Positions 17,854 through 27,745 of a stretch of DNA of 64,000 nucleotides are shown here, piece by piece. The position numbers and the translations under genes were made by a program. Source of the stretch: JANXQG01 sp963824275 (GTDB lineage: Bacteria > Planctomycetota > Planctomycetia > Pirellulales > Thermoguttaceae); assembly GCA_963824275.1 (NCBI GenBank), contig CAWGOT010000010.1:744001-808000 (forward strand). The letters are read 5' to 3'. Each line of letters opens with the position of its first letter. Positions within the stretch are counted from its first letter, which is position 1. Below the pieces are notes generated by a model. That model did no database searches, was not told where the DNA came from, and was given only the letters and a program-made list of their open reading frames with translations.

Positions 17854-17953
17854 CCGCAGGCCGGCCTCATTTTCGCCGACGACGAACTCGACCGGCTCGT
17901 CGGAGAGCGTCGCCTTCTCCCATTGTAACTGGCGCGGGATGTTGGTCAGATGC

Positions 17954-18981
17954 CTAATTCCCTTTCTTCGCTGCTTCGGTCTTCGGAAGTTCGATCTTCG
18001 ACGGGTCCACCTTCGGCGCTTCAGGCTTTGGAAGTTGGGTGGTCGGTGCGCCCGTCTTTGGCGCGTCCGGCTGCACGGCGTCCGGCATCGCCGTTTGCGG
18101 TTTTACCGGTACGGCCGGCGAGCCAGTCTTCGGCGCGTCGGGCTTTAGCGACTCGATCGGCGGCGTGCCCGGTTTTTCCGGTTCGGCCGGCGTCGATGGG
18201 GCGCGGGGATTCCCAGTTCGGGCCCGCCGCTGGTGCTCCGCATGGGGGTGGACGGTACGAGCGGCTCGCTAGGCGGGTTGTCAGGCAAGTCGCCGAGCTT
18301 CCCTAGCTGGCTGACCGGGCTCTCCACCTTGGGTTTGGGAGCATATTGGGCAAGGGCCTCGTAAAATGTCAGGGTATCTCGCTTCTCAAGTTGCTTGATG
18401 CGCTCCTCGGCCACCGCCTTGAACATGCCCTTGGGAAACTTCGCGTTCAACTCCTTATAGGCCGCCTTGGCATGCTCCGCGTCGTCCGGCTTCTGGATCA
18501 AGGCTTCCATCGCCCTTGCCTTGCCGAACATTGCCTGTTCCTTGGCCCCTGGGATCGTGAGGCTCTGGTTGTTCAGCGCGTCGTTATAGCGTTTCAGGGC
18601 ATCGTTCAGGTAGTCGATGCCGATTTTTTTCTCCGTGAGGATACGGTTCATGCCGCACGTCAGGGCCGTATCGGCTGCAAAGACCGTGGCCCACTGACCC
18701 GCAGGCGTGCCCCGATAGGTCCCGGCGGTGGTGTCCATGAGGCTAATGGTCTGCTCGGCGGCAAACTGCGGCATCGCCACAGGAGTTCCCATCGTATTCC
18801 AGGCGTCGGCAGCCTGGGCAAGCGTGTGGCTGTGCCATAATGAAAGACCCCCGAGCAGCGCAACGACAAGCAGCCCCCCGATCAAGAGGAGGGTCCTGTA
18901 CGGCAGGATTCGCTCATTTGCCTTGGCGATCCACTCCGCCAGATCATTATGCTGCAATTCGTGCCGACGTTCGCTCTTCAT
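17954..18981 (-). CDS. Single-pass membrane TPR-like protein with Pro-rich tail, one frameshift
   Basis: About 340 residues. The N-terminal cytoplasmic stretch (HNDLAEWIAKANERILPYR) and one membrane helix (LLLIGGLLVVALLGGLSLW, about 29-48) precede a helical TPR-like domain (GIDYLNDALKRYNDALNNQ, AYKELNAKFPKGMFKAVAEE). This layout resembles YfgM/TPR_21 proteins, periplasmic partners of the Sec translocon. After a one-base shift near 18205 the frame continues into a repetitive tail of APKTG-type units (APKTGSPAV, APKTGAPTT) and ends EAAKKGN at 17954. Function by analogy only. It precedes the pseudouridine synthase. Confidence 0.65.
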
Positions 18982-19091
18982 AGTCTTTCACTTGCGATCC
19001 AAAGGATGAACATTCCCAACCGTCCGTAGCGGTCAAGTATAGTGCCTCCAAGCGAGGGACGTCAAGACGGCCCCGATTTTCTCCTTCCCAC

Positions 19092-19119
19092 TTGACATAC
19101 CGCAGCGGGGTGCTATACT
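19092..19119 (+). promoter_or_regulatory. Sigma70-type promoter of the RNA helicase gene
   Basis: TTGACA (19092-19097, perfect), a 16-base spacer and TATACT (19114-19119, five of six). No other gene lies between it and the helicase start at 19395. Confidence 0.65.
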
Positions 19120-19124
19120 AGGTG

Positions 19125-19394
19125 ACGTGACGTGCGAGAGACGCCGGCCTTTTTGCCTGCGTCGCGTCGATATGCGTCTTCTGTAGCGGTCGCTTGGTTT
19201 CGAGCTTCTTTTTGGCTCGGCTTGGTCTGCTGACTACGACCGCGATTGATCTCTCTTGCACCCTCGGTCCTGCAGCGTTTGCATGGGACCGATCTGTGCG
19301 ATCACAGAACTCGCCCGAAGGCCATGGGATGCCTGGTTGTCCTTATACGGCAGCGCGAGGCGAACTCTGATAGTTTTCTATTGAAGGAAGCGTA
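19125..19394 (+). ncRNA. Long 5' leader of the helicase mRNA
   Basis: About 270 bases between the predicted promoter and the ATG, with no open frame of note. A hairpin GACGCCGGC/GCCTGCGTC sits near the 5' end (about 19141-19165). A ribosome-site-like GAAGGAAG lies just before the ATG. Long leaders are typical of cold-shock mRNAs, including helicase genes, but no known element is recognised here. Confidence 0.35.
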
Positions 19395-20657
19395 ATGAAG
19401 TTTGAAGAACTCGGCCTGGCCGAGACGTTGCTCCGCGCCGTGCGCGGAGAAGGCTATTCCACCCCCACCAAGATCCAGGCCGCGGCGATTCCGCCCATCC
19501 TGGAGGGCCGCGATGTGCTGGGCTGCGCCCAGACCGGGACCGGCAAGACGGCCGCTTTTGCCCTGCCGACGTTGCAGCGGCTCGGCCAAAATCCAGGCCC
19601 CGGCGGCGGGCGGAGGAAAATCCGCACCCTGGTCCTGGCCCCCACGCGCGAACTGGTGATCCAGATCGGCGAGAGCTTTCAAGCCTATGGCCGTTACACA
19701 GGTCTGCGGCGGGCCGTCGTCTATGGCGGCGTCGGCCAGAATCCACAGGTCCGCGCCTTGCAGGCCGGAGTGGACGTGCTCATCGCCACGCCCGGTCGCC
19801 TGATGGACCTCATGCAACAGGGCTTTATCGATCTAGGGCACGTCGAGATCCTGATCCTCGACGAGGGCGACCGCATGCTCGACATGGGCTTCATCCACGA
19901 CCTGCGGCGGATCGTGGCCAAGGTGCCCTCGCGGCGGCAGACGCTCTTGTTTTCCGCCACCATCCCGCCTGCCATTCGCCAGTTGGCCGACCAGTGGCTC
20001 ACCAGGCCGGTCGATATCCAGGTCAATCCGACGGCGCGAACGGTCGACAAGATCCGGCAATCGGTGGTCTTTGTCGATCAGGCGAACAAGATCCGCATGC
20101 TCACGCATTGGCTGCAAAACACCGATTGGACGCGAACGCTGGTCTTCACCCGCACCAAGCATCGGGCCGACAAGGTGGCCAAGCTCCTGCAAAAGTCGGG
20201 CATCGAGGCCGACGCCTTCCATGCCGACAAGAGCCAATCGAACCGCCAGCGGACGCTGGCCCGCTTCAAGTCACCCGATCCGGTGGTCCTGATTGCCACC
20301 GACATTGCCGCCCGAGGGCTGGACATCGACATGGTTTCGCACGTGATCAACTTCGACCTGCCGGTCGACGCGGAGAACTATGTGCATCGCATCGGGCGCA
20401 CCGGTCGCGCCGGCGCGGACGGCGTGGCCTTGTCGTTCTGCGACGTTTCCGAGCGGGAGGTGCTGCACGCGATTCAAAAACTCACGAAGCAGACGCTGGC
20501 CGTGGAGGCCGCGCCGAAGGGCTTGCCGCCAGCGCCGGCGGCAAAACCGGCCGCGGAATTGAGGCCCAAAACGGCTACCGGGCCGCGGACTTTTTCCTCT
20601 GCGAGCAAATCCAAGCGATCGGGAAAGAGCCGCCGACCGGCGACTTCGCGCTGGTAA
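19395..20657 (+). CDS. rhlE: DEAD-box RNA helicase, RhlE-like, with DEGD motif II
   Basis: A 420-residue ATP-dependent RNA helicase for ribosome or mRNA remodelling. Motifs in order: Q-motif (FEELGLAETLLRAV ... PTKIQ), motif I AQTGTGKTAAF, Ia PTRELVIQI, Ib TPGRL, II ILDEGDRMLDMGF, III SATIPP, IV VFTRTKHRADK, V ATDIAARGLDI and VI HRIGRTGRAG. The tail is short, Pro/Ala/Lys-rich and basic, as in RhlE/CsdA relatives. Motif II is DEGD, not DEAD (codons 19859-19870); one C-to-G change would explain it. The flanking acidic residues that bind Mg are intact. A strong promoter and long leader precede it. Confidence 0.9.
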   Translation: MKFEELGLAETLLRAVRGEGYSTPTKIQAAAIPPILEGRDVLGCAQTGTGKTAAFALPTLQRLGQNPGPGGGRRKIRTLVLAPTRELVIQIGESFQAYGRYTGLRRAVVYGGVGQNPQVRALQAGVDVLIATPGRLMDLMQQGFIDLGHVEILILDEGDRMLDMGFIHDLRRIVAKVPSRRQTLLFSATIPPAIRQLADQWLTRPVDIQVNPTARTVDKIRQSVVFVDQANKIRMLTHWLQNTDWTRTLVFTRTKHRADKVAKLLQKSGIEADAFHADKSQSNRQRTLARFKSPDPVVLIATDIAARGLDIDMVSHVINFDLPVDAENYVHRIGRTGRAGADGVALSFCDVSEREVLHAIQKLTKQTLAVEAAPKGLPPAPAAKPAAELRPKTATGPRTFSSASKSKRSGKSRRPATSRW

Positions 20658-20730
20658 CTCCGAGATGGGGGTATACACCGCCAACTGCATCGGAGTATTA
20701 TCGAATAATATCTTCAATCGGGAGTGTCGC

Positions 20731-23279
20731 ATGTCTCATTTCCAGATCCCCAAGCGCTTTTGGCTTGTTGCGAGTGTGGTTGCGGTTGCTATTGCAGCCC
20801 AAGTTGGCTTTGCGGCCGTTCCGCCGTCCAGGGTACCGGTTTTTAGCGGCAAACTCACCGGCGAAGCGCCGCCGCCCTCCGAGCCGCTCACCCTTTGGTA
20901 CCGCCAGCCGGCGGCGCAGTGGACCGCCGCTCTGCCCTTGGGCAACGGCAAGCAAGGCGCGATGATGTTCGGCGGCGTCGATTCCGAAATCATCTGCCTC
21001 AATGAAGACACGCTTTGGAGCGGCGGCCCCTATTCCCCCGAAAACCCCAACGCCCTTGCGGCACTGCCCCAGGTGCGGCAGCTCCTCTTTGCCGGCCAGT
21101 ACCGCGAGGCCGAGAGCCTTATCACGCAGCGGATGATGGGCCGGCCCTCCACCCAGGCGGCCTACCAGCCCGTGGGCGATCTGCTGCTGACGTTCCCCAA
21201 GGTGGAGACCGCCGAGAATTATCGCCGCGAGCTCAACCTCCGCACCGCCACGGCGAGCGTTCAGTTTACCGCAGGGGGCGTCACCTACACGCGCGAACTC
21301 TTCGCCAACGCCCCGGACAACGTCCTGGTCCTCCGCCTCACCGCCAGCAAGCCAGGGCAAATCAGCTTCAAACTCTCCATGCAGACCGGCGAGAACATCG
21401 TCAATAGCAACGGCAGCGACGATACGTTTATCCTCAACGGCACGAATCGCAACTTCGCGAACGTCCCCGGGGCGCTCAAGTTTCAGGCCCGGGCCAAAAT
21501 CCTCCATGCCGGCGGAACGCTCGCCAAAGGCACTCGCGAGATCGTCGCGCCGCAGCGCCGCCAGCGGCGCAGGCGGACGCGGCGGACGCGGCGGACGCGG
21601 AGCGGGCGGAGGCGCCGGCAATCAAAGCACCAGCGAGTACTCCCTCAATGGCGCCGACAGCGCCACCATCCTCATCGCTTCGGCCACCAGCTTCAAGAAG
21701 TTCAACGATGTTTCCGGCGATCCCAACGCCCTGGCCGCGGCCATTATCGACAAGGCGACGGCCAAGGGCTATGACGCGCTGCGAAAAGACCAGCTTGCCG
21801 ATCACCGGAGGCTCTTCGAGCGGGTGTCGCTGGACTTCGGCGCCAAAGAAGACGCCAGGCTCCCCACCGACCAGCGGATCCGCAATTTTCCCCGCAGCGA
21901 CGACCCGGCCCTGGTCGCGCTTTACTTCCAGTACGGCCGATTCCTGCTGATCGGCTCCTCCCGCCCTGGAGGCGAGCCGGCGAATCTGCAGGGCATCTGG
22001 AACAACGAGATGGGACCTGCCTGGGGCAGCAAGTACACCATCAACATCAACACCGAGATGAACTACTGGCCCGTCAACAACACGAATCTGGGCGAGTGCG
22101 TCGAGCCCTTGATGGCCATGGTCGAGGAACTGCAGGTCACCGGCGCCAAGACCGCCAAGACGATGTACAACGCCAAGGGCTGGGTCGCGCACCACAACAC
22201 GGACCTGTGGCGGGCCTCCGCGCCGATCGATTTTCCGGCGTCCGGCATGTGGCCCTCGGGCGGCGCATGGCTCTGCAACACGCTCTGGGATCATTACGAG
22301 TTCAGCCAGGACCAGGCCTTCCTCAAGCGGCTGTACCCGCCGATGAAAGGCGCCGCGGAATTCTTCCTCGATACCCTGGTGGAAGAACCCAAGCACAAAT
22401 GGCTGGTCACGAGCCCCAGCCTTTCGCCGGAAAATCCCCATCCCGGCGGCGGGTCGGTGGTGGCCGGCCCCACGGCCGACATGCAGATCCTCCGCGATCT
22501 CTTTGCCCACTCGATCGAAGCCAGCCAGATCCTGGGCGTCGATGAGAACTTTCGCACGCAGCTTGCCGAAGCCCGCGCCCGCCTGGCGCCCAACCAGATC
22601 GGCTCGGGCGGCCAATTGCAGGAATGGCTCGAAGACTGGGACCTGACGGCCCCCGATCAGCACAACCGTCACGTTTCGCACATGTACGGCCTATACCCCG
22701 GCGAGGACATCTCCTATGCCAACGACAAGGCCCTGGTGGACGCCCTGAGGGTCTCGCTCAATCGCCGCGGCGATAACGCGACGGGCTGGGGCCTGGGCTG
22801 GCGGCTCAACCTCTGGGCCCGCCTGCACGACGGCCCGCGCCTACCGGATCGTGCGGAACCTGCTCAACGACGCCCAGGCCGGACGGGGAGGCTCCGGGGT
22901 CTACAACAATCTGTTCGACGCCCATCCGCCTTTCCAGATCGACGGCAACTTTGGCGGCGCCGCAGGCATCGCCGAGTCGCTCCTGCAAAGCACCGCTCCC
23001 CGCGCCGGCCAGCCCGCACAAATCGAGCTGCTTCCGGCCTTGCCGCCCCAATGGCCGACCGGCAAAGTCACCGGCCTCGGCGCCCGCGGCGGCTTCGAAG
23101 TGGACATCCAGTGGAAGGAGGGCAAGCTGGTCAGCGCCACGGTGCGTTCCCGACCGGCACCCACCGGTGGGACCCCGCCGGGCACACCGGCCGGTCCCTG
23201 CCGGCTTCACTATGGCGCTGCCACTCGCGACGTGAACCTGGCCAAGGGCCAGAGTGCTCAATGGGACGGAATCCAATAG
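20731..23279 (+). CDS. Secreted GH95 alpha-L-fucosidase family protein, two frameshifts
   Basis: An exported glycosidase of about 850 residues. A signal peptide (RFWLVASVVAVAIAAQVGFA) is followed by the GH95 N-terminal domain (LPLGNGKQGAMMFGG, LNEDTLWSGGPYSPENP). The (alpha/alpha)6 catalytic part has NINTEMNYWPVNNTNL, LQEWLEDWDL, HNRHVSHMYGLYPGEDIS and QIDGNFGGAAGIAE. These contain the Asn pair, acid Glu and Asp regions known from GH95 fucosidases. Frames change near 21545 and 22845. The first break falls in a low-complexity Gly/Arg insert (GGRGGRGGRGAGGG, about 21565-21625) that the family does not normally have. GGGAG precedes the ATG. Relatives cut alpha-1,2-L-fucose or L-galactose. Converges with the GH43 gene. 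Confidence 0.85.
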
Positions 23280-23304
23280 ACTTTCAACAACGCGAGGCCG
23301 CGTC

Positions 23305-25457
23305 TCAGTCGACCGCCTTCCATTTGAACTCGGCGCCGCTCTTGCGGGCGGCCGTGGCGCCAGCGCCGTCGCCGTGACCGGGCCGGGGCTGTTGGGCCTG
23401 GTGGCCAGATACTTGTGGTTCGTCAGAGACATGAGCATTGTGTCGCCGCGCATGAGGTTCACCCACTGGAACGACTCTTCGTTGCCTGGTTTGCCGCCGG
23501 CAAGGTCCTTGAGAACCACACCGCTTAAGCCTGCCGAAACCAGGCTGCCGTTGGCGGCCTTGAGCGCCACGCGCCCCAGGCCCACGTCGATCACCTGGAA
23601 TTTGGCATTTTGCGGAAAGCTGCCATTGCCGGCCGCCACGTTGACCAGGGTATTTTTCTCCGTGTCGGCGGCCAGGAAGCTGCCGTCGGCGCCGCTGGTC
23701 AGCGCGATAGTCCTGCCCAGGGGAATTTCCCGTTCGATGCCGCGGGCGCGGGGTTCGTCGACCGTGTAGTTGTGAAAGTCCGCGTAGCCGCCCGCACTGC
23801 CGGCGGCGTTGTAGTTGAAGAGGGCCGGTCGCACGCCCTGGAAGGTCGTCAACTGAAAGGTCGTGGCGAACGGGCTGCCCACCTGCTTGAACTCCTTACC
23901 GTCGGCGCTCCAGGAAAAGATCGCCCGATCGGTGTCGAAGTTGCAGTGGATGCGGAGCCACACGTGCTTGGGGGGATTGTCCGAGCCGACGGCGCCGGGA
24001 TTGGCCGGTGCGGCGCCGGGGGCTCCGGCGCCTTGGCGTCCACCGCGTCCACCGCGGCCGCCGGCGGAGCCAGTGTACATCCGCAGCGACGCCCCCTCGG
24101 CCGACTTCACCACGCCGATCCAGGCATAGGGAGTGCTCAAGAGCCCCAGGCCGGCGGTGTCGCCGGCCACCATGCCGGAACTGTCCAGTTCCACCGTCAT
24201 GATCGATTCGGGCCCCGGCGGCTTCTGGCAAAGGGAGTTGCGGGCGTTAAAGAAGTCTCTGGCCGGCAGCGAATGGAGCCGCAGCACGCCGGGCTTCTCG
24301 CTAAGCGACCATTTGCTGTCATCTTCCACATGGTTCCACTGCCAGTGAGGGTTGAGCTTGGGGCCGTCGAAGGTGTCGTCGTGGACGAACGCCGGCTTGG
24401 GTTCCTGGACGAAACCGGTATTGGGCTTGACCCAGGTATTAGGCGCTTTGCGAAGGTTGCCGGGCAGGCCGATGAGCGGGAAACCACTGTCCCAGGTAAT
24501 GGGCACGAGGGACACCATGCGGCCCGCGCTGCCGTGGTCCGACATGATGATGCTCCACCACTCGCCCGATGGCGTGTCGACCATGCCGCCCTGGTGAATC
24601 GTCAGACCGCGGTCGTTGGCGGTGACGCGAGCGGGCGTCACGGTGGGCACGCCCAGCGATTCGCCCTGGACCATGCGTTCGATCATCCAGGGACCGTCGA
24701 TGGAGTCAGCCTTGGCGACCATCTGGTCGACGGTTCCGCCGGGAATGGCCGAGATGTCGATATACTTGCCATTGACCTTGTAGAGGTGGTGGCCTTCGCC
24801 CATCCTGCCGGTCAGTTGATGGCGAACGCCGGGGACGAAGGACTTGAGGTCCGGTGCGATTTCTTCAATAGGATAGGGGCTCCCGGCGCCGGAGATGATG
24901 AAGATCTTGCCGAGGTCGTCGTCGAAGAGGACCGACAGGTCGTGCCTTCCTGGCAGTTGGTTGCGTTCCCAAGGGCCAAAGGCCGATTTGGAGCGGAAGA
25001 CCTGGAGGCTAGCGCCATTGACGTTCGAGAAGACATAGAACAGCCCTTGGTGATAGCGGATGCAGGGCGCCCAAATCCCCCGGCCGTAGATATTTCCGCC
25101 CTCGAGGCGATAGGCCGGGCCAAGATCGAGCTTCTCCGCGCAGTAGCTGGCGAGTTCCCAGTTCACGAGGTCCTTGGAGTGCATGATCTGCACGGCGGGG
25201 TTCATGTGCATGGTGGTGCCGGCGAGGTAATAGTCGTCGCCCACGCGGATGGGATCGGGATCCTCGAACTCTTCATAGAAGAGGGGATTGGAATACGTGC
25301 CGTTGCCGTTGTCGGCAGTCCAATTCTTCTTGGGGGACCCCGCAGGCGCCGAAGCGCCACGGGCGGTCTGTCCCTGGGCCGAGGAAACAACGGCGACCAC
25401 ACTCACGGTTGCCAGGACGAGACTGGAACACGCTAGAAGAACTCGACGGCTGCGCAT
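23305..25457 (-). CDS. Secreted GH43-family glycosidase, frameshifted at the 3' end
   Basis: A roughly 715-residue exported GH43 enzyme (arabinofuranosidase/xylosidase type). After a signal peptide (LLACSSLVLATVSVVAVVSS), the five-blade propeller shows the base Asp in FEDPDPIRVGDDYYLAGTT, GRGIWAPCIRYH, the second Asp region HDLSVLFDDD and the acid Glu region GRMGEGHHLYKVNGKYI. A concanavalin-like C-terminal domain follows, carrying a Gly/Arg insert (GGRGGRGGRQGAGAPG) like that in the neighbouring GH95. A further beta-trefoil-like segment comes last (ALTSGADGSFLAADTEKNTL). A one-base shift near 23370 gives the natural end EFKWKAVD at 23305; without it the frame runs antisense through the GH95 gene. 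Confidence 0.85.
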
Positions 25458-25727
25458 AAGATATTCCTAAGAAAAGGGGCTTGGCCTGATGATCGGCGTC
25501 TGGGGCAGTTATACTTTGGGCGGACTGAAATGAGCCGTTTCATACTAATCCGAAGCAGGCGAGGTGGCTAGGCTAGGCTGGGGATTTGTTTGCGATGTCC
25601 GTTGGGTGGTTTTTGCCCGACCTTGCTCGATTGCAGTGCCCGCGATTTTTTTTCCTGAATTTTCCTTTCATCCCTGTTGGATTTTGGACGGTTTTCCCCA
25701 TTTTCTTCCCTTTATGTAAGGAAATTG
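25458..25727. other. Gene-free stretch
   Basis: About 270 bases between the GH43 start and the carbamoyltransferase promoter. It is locally AT-richer with T-runs (25645-25720). No gene or repeat is seen. Confidence 0.4.
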
Positions 25728-25756
25728 TTGACGCGTATGGCGAGATTTGTTAGGAT
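25728..25756 (+). promoter_or_regulatory. Candidate promoter of the carbamoyltransferase gene
   Basis: TTGACG (25728-25733), a 17-base spacer and TAGGAT (25751-25756), about 40 bases before the chosen ATG at 25798. Confidence 0.4.
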
Positions 25757-25797
25757 GGCGGGATGAAACGGCCGGCACGAACGTCAAGGGTGGATGG

Positions 25798-27735
25798 ATG
25801 GGTCAACGCGGTGCGAGAGAATTGCCGCTGGTGCTCGGCCTGAATGCCGCCTACCACGAGAGCGCAGCCGCAATTGTCCGTGGCCGCGAGGTCCTTTTCG
25901 CGGCCGAGGAAGAACGCTATACGCGCGAAAAACACGCCAAGCCCGCCCGCGTCACCAACCCCGATCAGTTGCCCTGGTTTGCCATCCGCGATTGCCTGAG
26001 GGCCGCAAACTGCGAGAAGCTCTCCGATCTTGACGCCGTGGCCTACTCCCTCATGCCCGGCAAGCGCCTGGCGATGATTGGGAGCGATCCGTATCCGATC
26101 GGCGAGGCGGTCGGCTTTGGAACCGAATGGGGAGAACGGACTTTCGATCGGCGGGTTTGCCGGGTCCCGGAGATCATCCGCGACGCCGGGGGTGGCGCGA
26201 TGGGCGCGGGGTTCCACTTCATTCCGCATCATTTGGCGCATGCGGCCTGCGCCTTCCATGCGGCAGGGCTGCCCTCGGCGGCCGTGCTGGTCGTCGATGG
26301 GATTGCCGAGTCGGCGACCACCTGGCTCGGAAAGGGCGGCCCGGCCGGACTGGAAATGATCGAGGAGATCCCCTATCCCCATTCCATCGGCATGCTGTGG
26401 GAGCGAGTGGCGGAGTATCTCGGCTTCGGAGAGTATGATGCCGCCAAGGTTATGGGGCTTGCGGCGTTCGGGGACCCGCAACGCTGCGCCGCGGCCATGA
26501 ACCGGCTGTTTCACGTTTCCGACGACGAGGGCCAGGTTGCCAAGGCGCCGAACGCATCAACAGGTTGCAAACCTATCCTACCATCGACAGGTTGCAAACC
26601 TATCCTACCTTTCATGATCGATCCCGATCTGGCACGCTTCCGCGGCGGCGACGTGGCGGGCCTGGAAAAGCTGTTTGGCCCGCGGCGGCAAGCCGACGAA
26701 GCGCCGACGGACGCCCGCTTTGCCGATCTCGCGGCGGCGTTGCAGAAGCGAACCGAGGATGCCTTGCTGGCGCTGGCGCGGCGGCTGCAGCGGGCGACCG
26801 GCGAGTCTCGCCTGGTCTATGGCGGCGGCGTCGCGCTGAACTGTGTTGCCAACAGCCGGCTGGAACGCGACGGGCCGTTCGAGGCCATCCACGTCTACGC
26901 GGCGCCGCACGATGCCGGGACGGCCATCGGCGCGGCGCTCGAGACCGCGCGGCGGATCGGCGGGGGGTTCTCGGAGGAGTCCAACTCGACGGGGTCAGGT
27001 CCATGTTTTCGGGCAACGGTTTCCAGTGAATTTCGACCTTTCTCGCCGAAAAATGGACCGGACCCCGAACTTTGCAGTTCTCCCGGCCCTCCGCTGACGC
27101 CCTTCTTGGGCCCTGAGTTCGACGACGCGGCGATCGACGCCGCATTGGAGCGATGGGGGCTGGCCTGGGGGCGAGTGCCCGATCCGGAGCTCAGGGCGGC
27201 ATCGATGTTGGCCGCCGGCCGCATTGTCGCCTGGTTCCAGGGCCGCATGGAGTTTGGGCCGAGGGCACTCGGCAACCGCTCCCTCCTGGCAGATCCGAGG
27301 CATCCGGAAGTGCGGGCGAGGCTCAACGCCCTCGTCAAGCATCGCGAGTCGTTCCGGCCGTTTGCGGCTTCGGTCTTGGAGGAAGAGGCGGCGGCCTGGT
27401 TCGAGTTTCCCGGCAACCGGGAGGGGGCCGCCACTTCGCGAGACCTCATGCTCCTGGCCTACACGGTCCGCTCCACCGCCCGACCACGGATTCCGGCAGC
27501 CGTGCATGTCGACGGCACCTGCCGGATCCAGACCGTCAGCCGCCAGCGTCAGCCGCGATTCCACCGCTTGATCACGGCGTTCTTCCAAATCACGGGGGTG
27601 CCCCTGGTGGTGAATACCTCCTACAATGACCTGGAGCCGCTCGTGCTCTCGCCCGATGACGCGCTGGCGACCTTCAGCAAGACCCATATTGACGCCCTAT
27701 TCTTGAACGATCGTCTGGTCCTCAGACAAGAATAA
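25798..27735 (+). CDS. NodU/CmcH/TobZ-family carbamoyltransferase with repeat insertions
   Basis: A 645-residue enzyme expected to move a carbamoyl group from carbamoyl phosphate, via carbamoyl-adenylate, onto a hydroxyl of a sugar or natural product. Visible motifs are GLNAAYHESAAAIVRG, the metal-binding HHLAHAACAF, AAVLVVDGIAES, GGGVALNCVANSRL, RMEFGPRALGNRSLLADPR, KHRESFRPFAASVLEEE and PLVVNTSYND. All family blocks are present and in one frame. Two in-frame low-similarity inserts correspond to DNA repeats: a doubled STGCKPILP (26560-26609), and a stretch around 26991-27066. The start at 25798 follows GGGTGG. A radical-SAM-like gene begins ten bases after the stop, so the two probably work together. 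Confidence 0.85.
   Translation: MGQRGARELPLVLGLNAAYHESAAAIVRGREVLFAAEEERYTREKHAKPARVTNPDQLPWFAIRDCLRAANCEKLSDLDAVAYSLMPGKRLAMIGSDPYPIGEAVGFGTEWGERTFDRRVCRVPEIIRDAGGGAMGAGFHFIPHHLAHAACAFHAAGLPSAAVLVVDGIAESATTWLGKGGPAGLEMIEEIPYPHSIGMLWERVAEYLGFGEYDAAKVMGLAAFGDPQRCAAAMNRLFHVSDDEGQVAKAPNASTGCKPILPSTGCKPILPFMIDPDLARFRGGDVAGLEKLFGPRRQADEAPTDARFADLAAALQKRTEDALLALARRLQRATGESRLVYGGGVALNCVANSRLERDGPFEAIHVYAAPHDAGTAIGAALETARRIGGGFSEESNSTGSGPCFRATVSSEFRPFSPKNGPDPELCSSPGPPLTPFLGPEFDDAAIDAALERWGLAWGRVPDPELRAASMLAAGRIVAWFQGRMEFGPRALGNRSLLADPRHPEVRARLNALVKHRESFRPFAASVLEEEAAAWFEFPGNREGAATSRDLMLLAYTVRSTARPRIPAAVHVDGTCRIQTVSRQRQPRFHRLITAFFQITGVPLVVNTSYNDLEPLVLSPDDALATFSKTHIDALFLNDRLVLRQE
26560..26609. repeat. 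Tandem 23-base direct repeat inside the carbamoyltransferase gene (family E)
   Basis: ACAGGTTGCAAACCTATCCT plus ACC occurs twice, separated by ATCG. The unit spacing of 27 bases keeps the frame and yields STGCKPILP twice. GGTTGCAAACC is itself a short palindrome. Confidence 0.9.
26991..27066. repeat. GGGGTCAGGTCC-type palindrome inside the carbamoyltransferase gene (family F)
   Basis: The left arm (26991-27013, GGGGTCAGGTCCATGTTTTC) and right arm (27046-27066, GAAAAATGGACCGGACCCC) are imperfect complements around a 32-base centre. The element is translated in frame between two conserved blocks. Confidence 0.85.
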
Positions 27736-27745
27736 CCACTCACCT

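Noticed and set aside
16914..17928. A long extension of the ThuA-like frame
   Set aside because: It is antisense to a well-conserved pseudouridine synthase, has no domain, and a one-base shift gives a natural stop at 16911-16913.
22806..23304. The GH43 frame continued to about 880 residues
   Set aside because: The last part is antisense to the end of GH95; the natural GH43 end appears after a one-base shift at about 23370.
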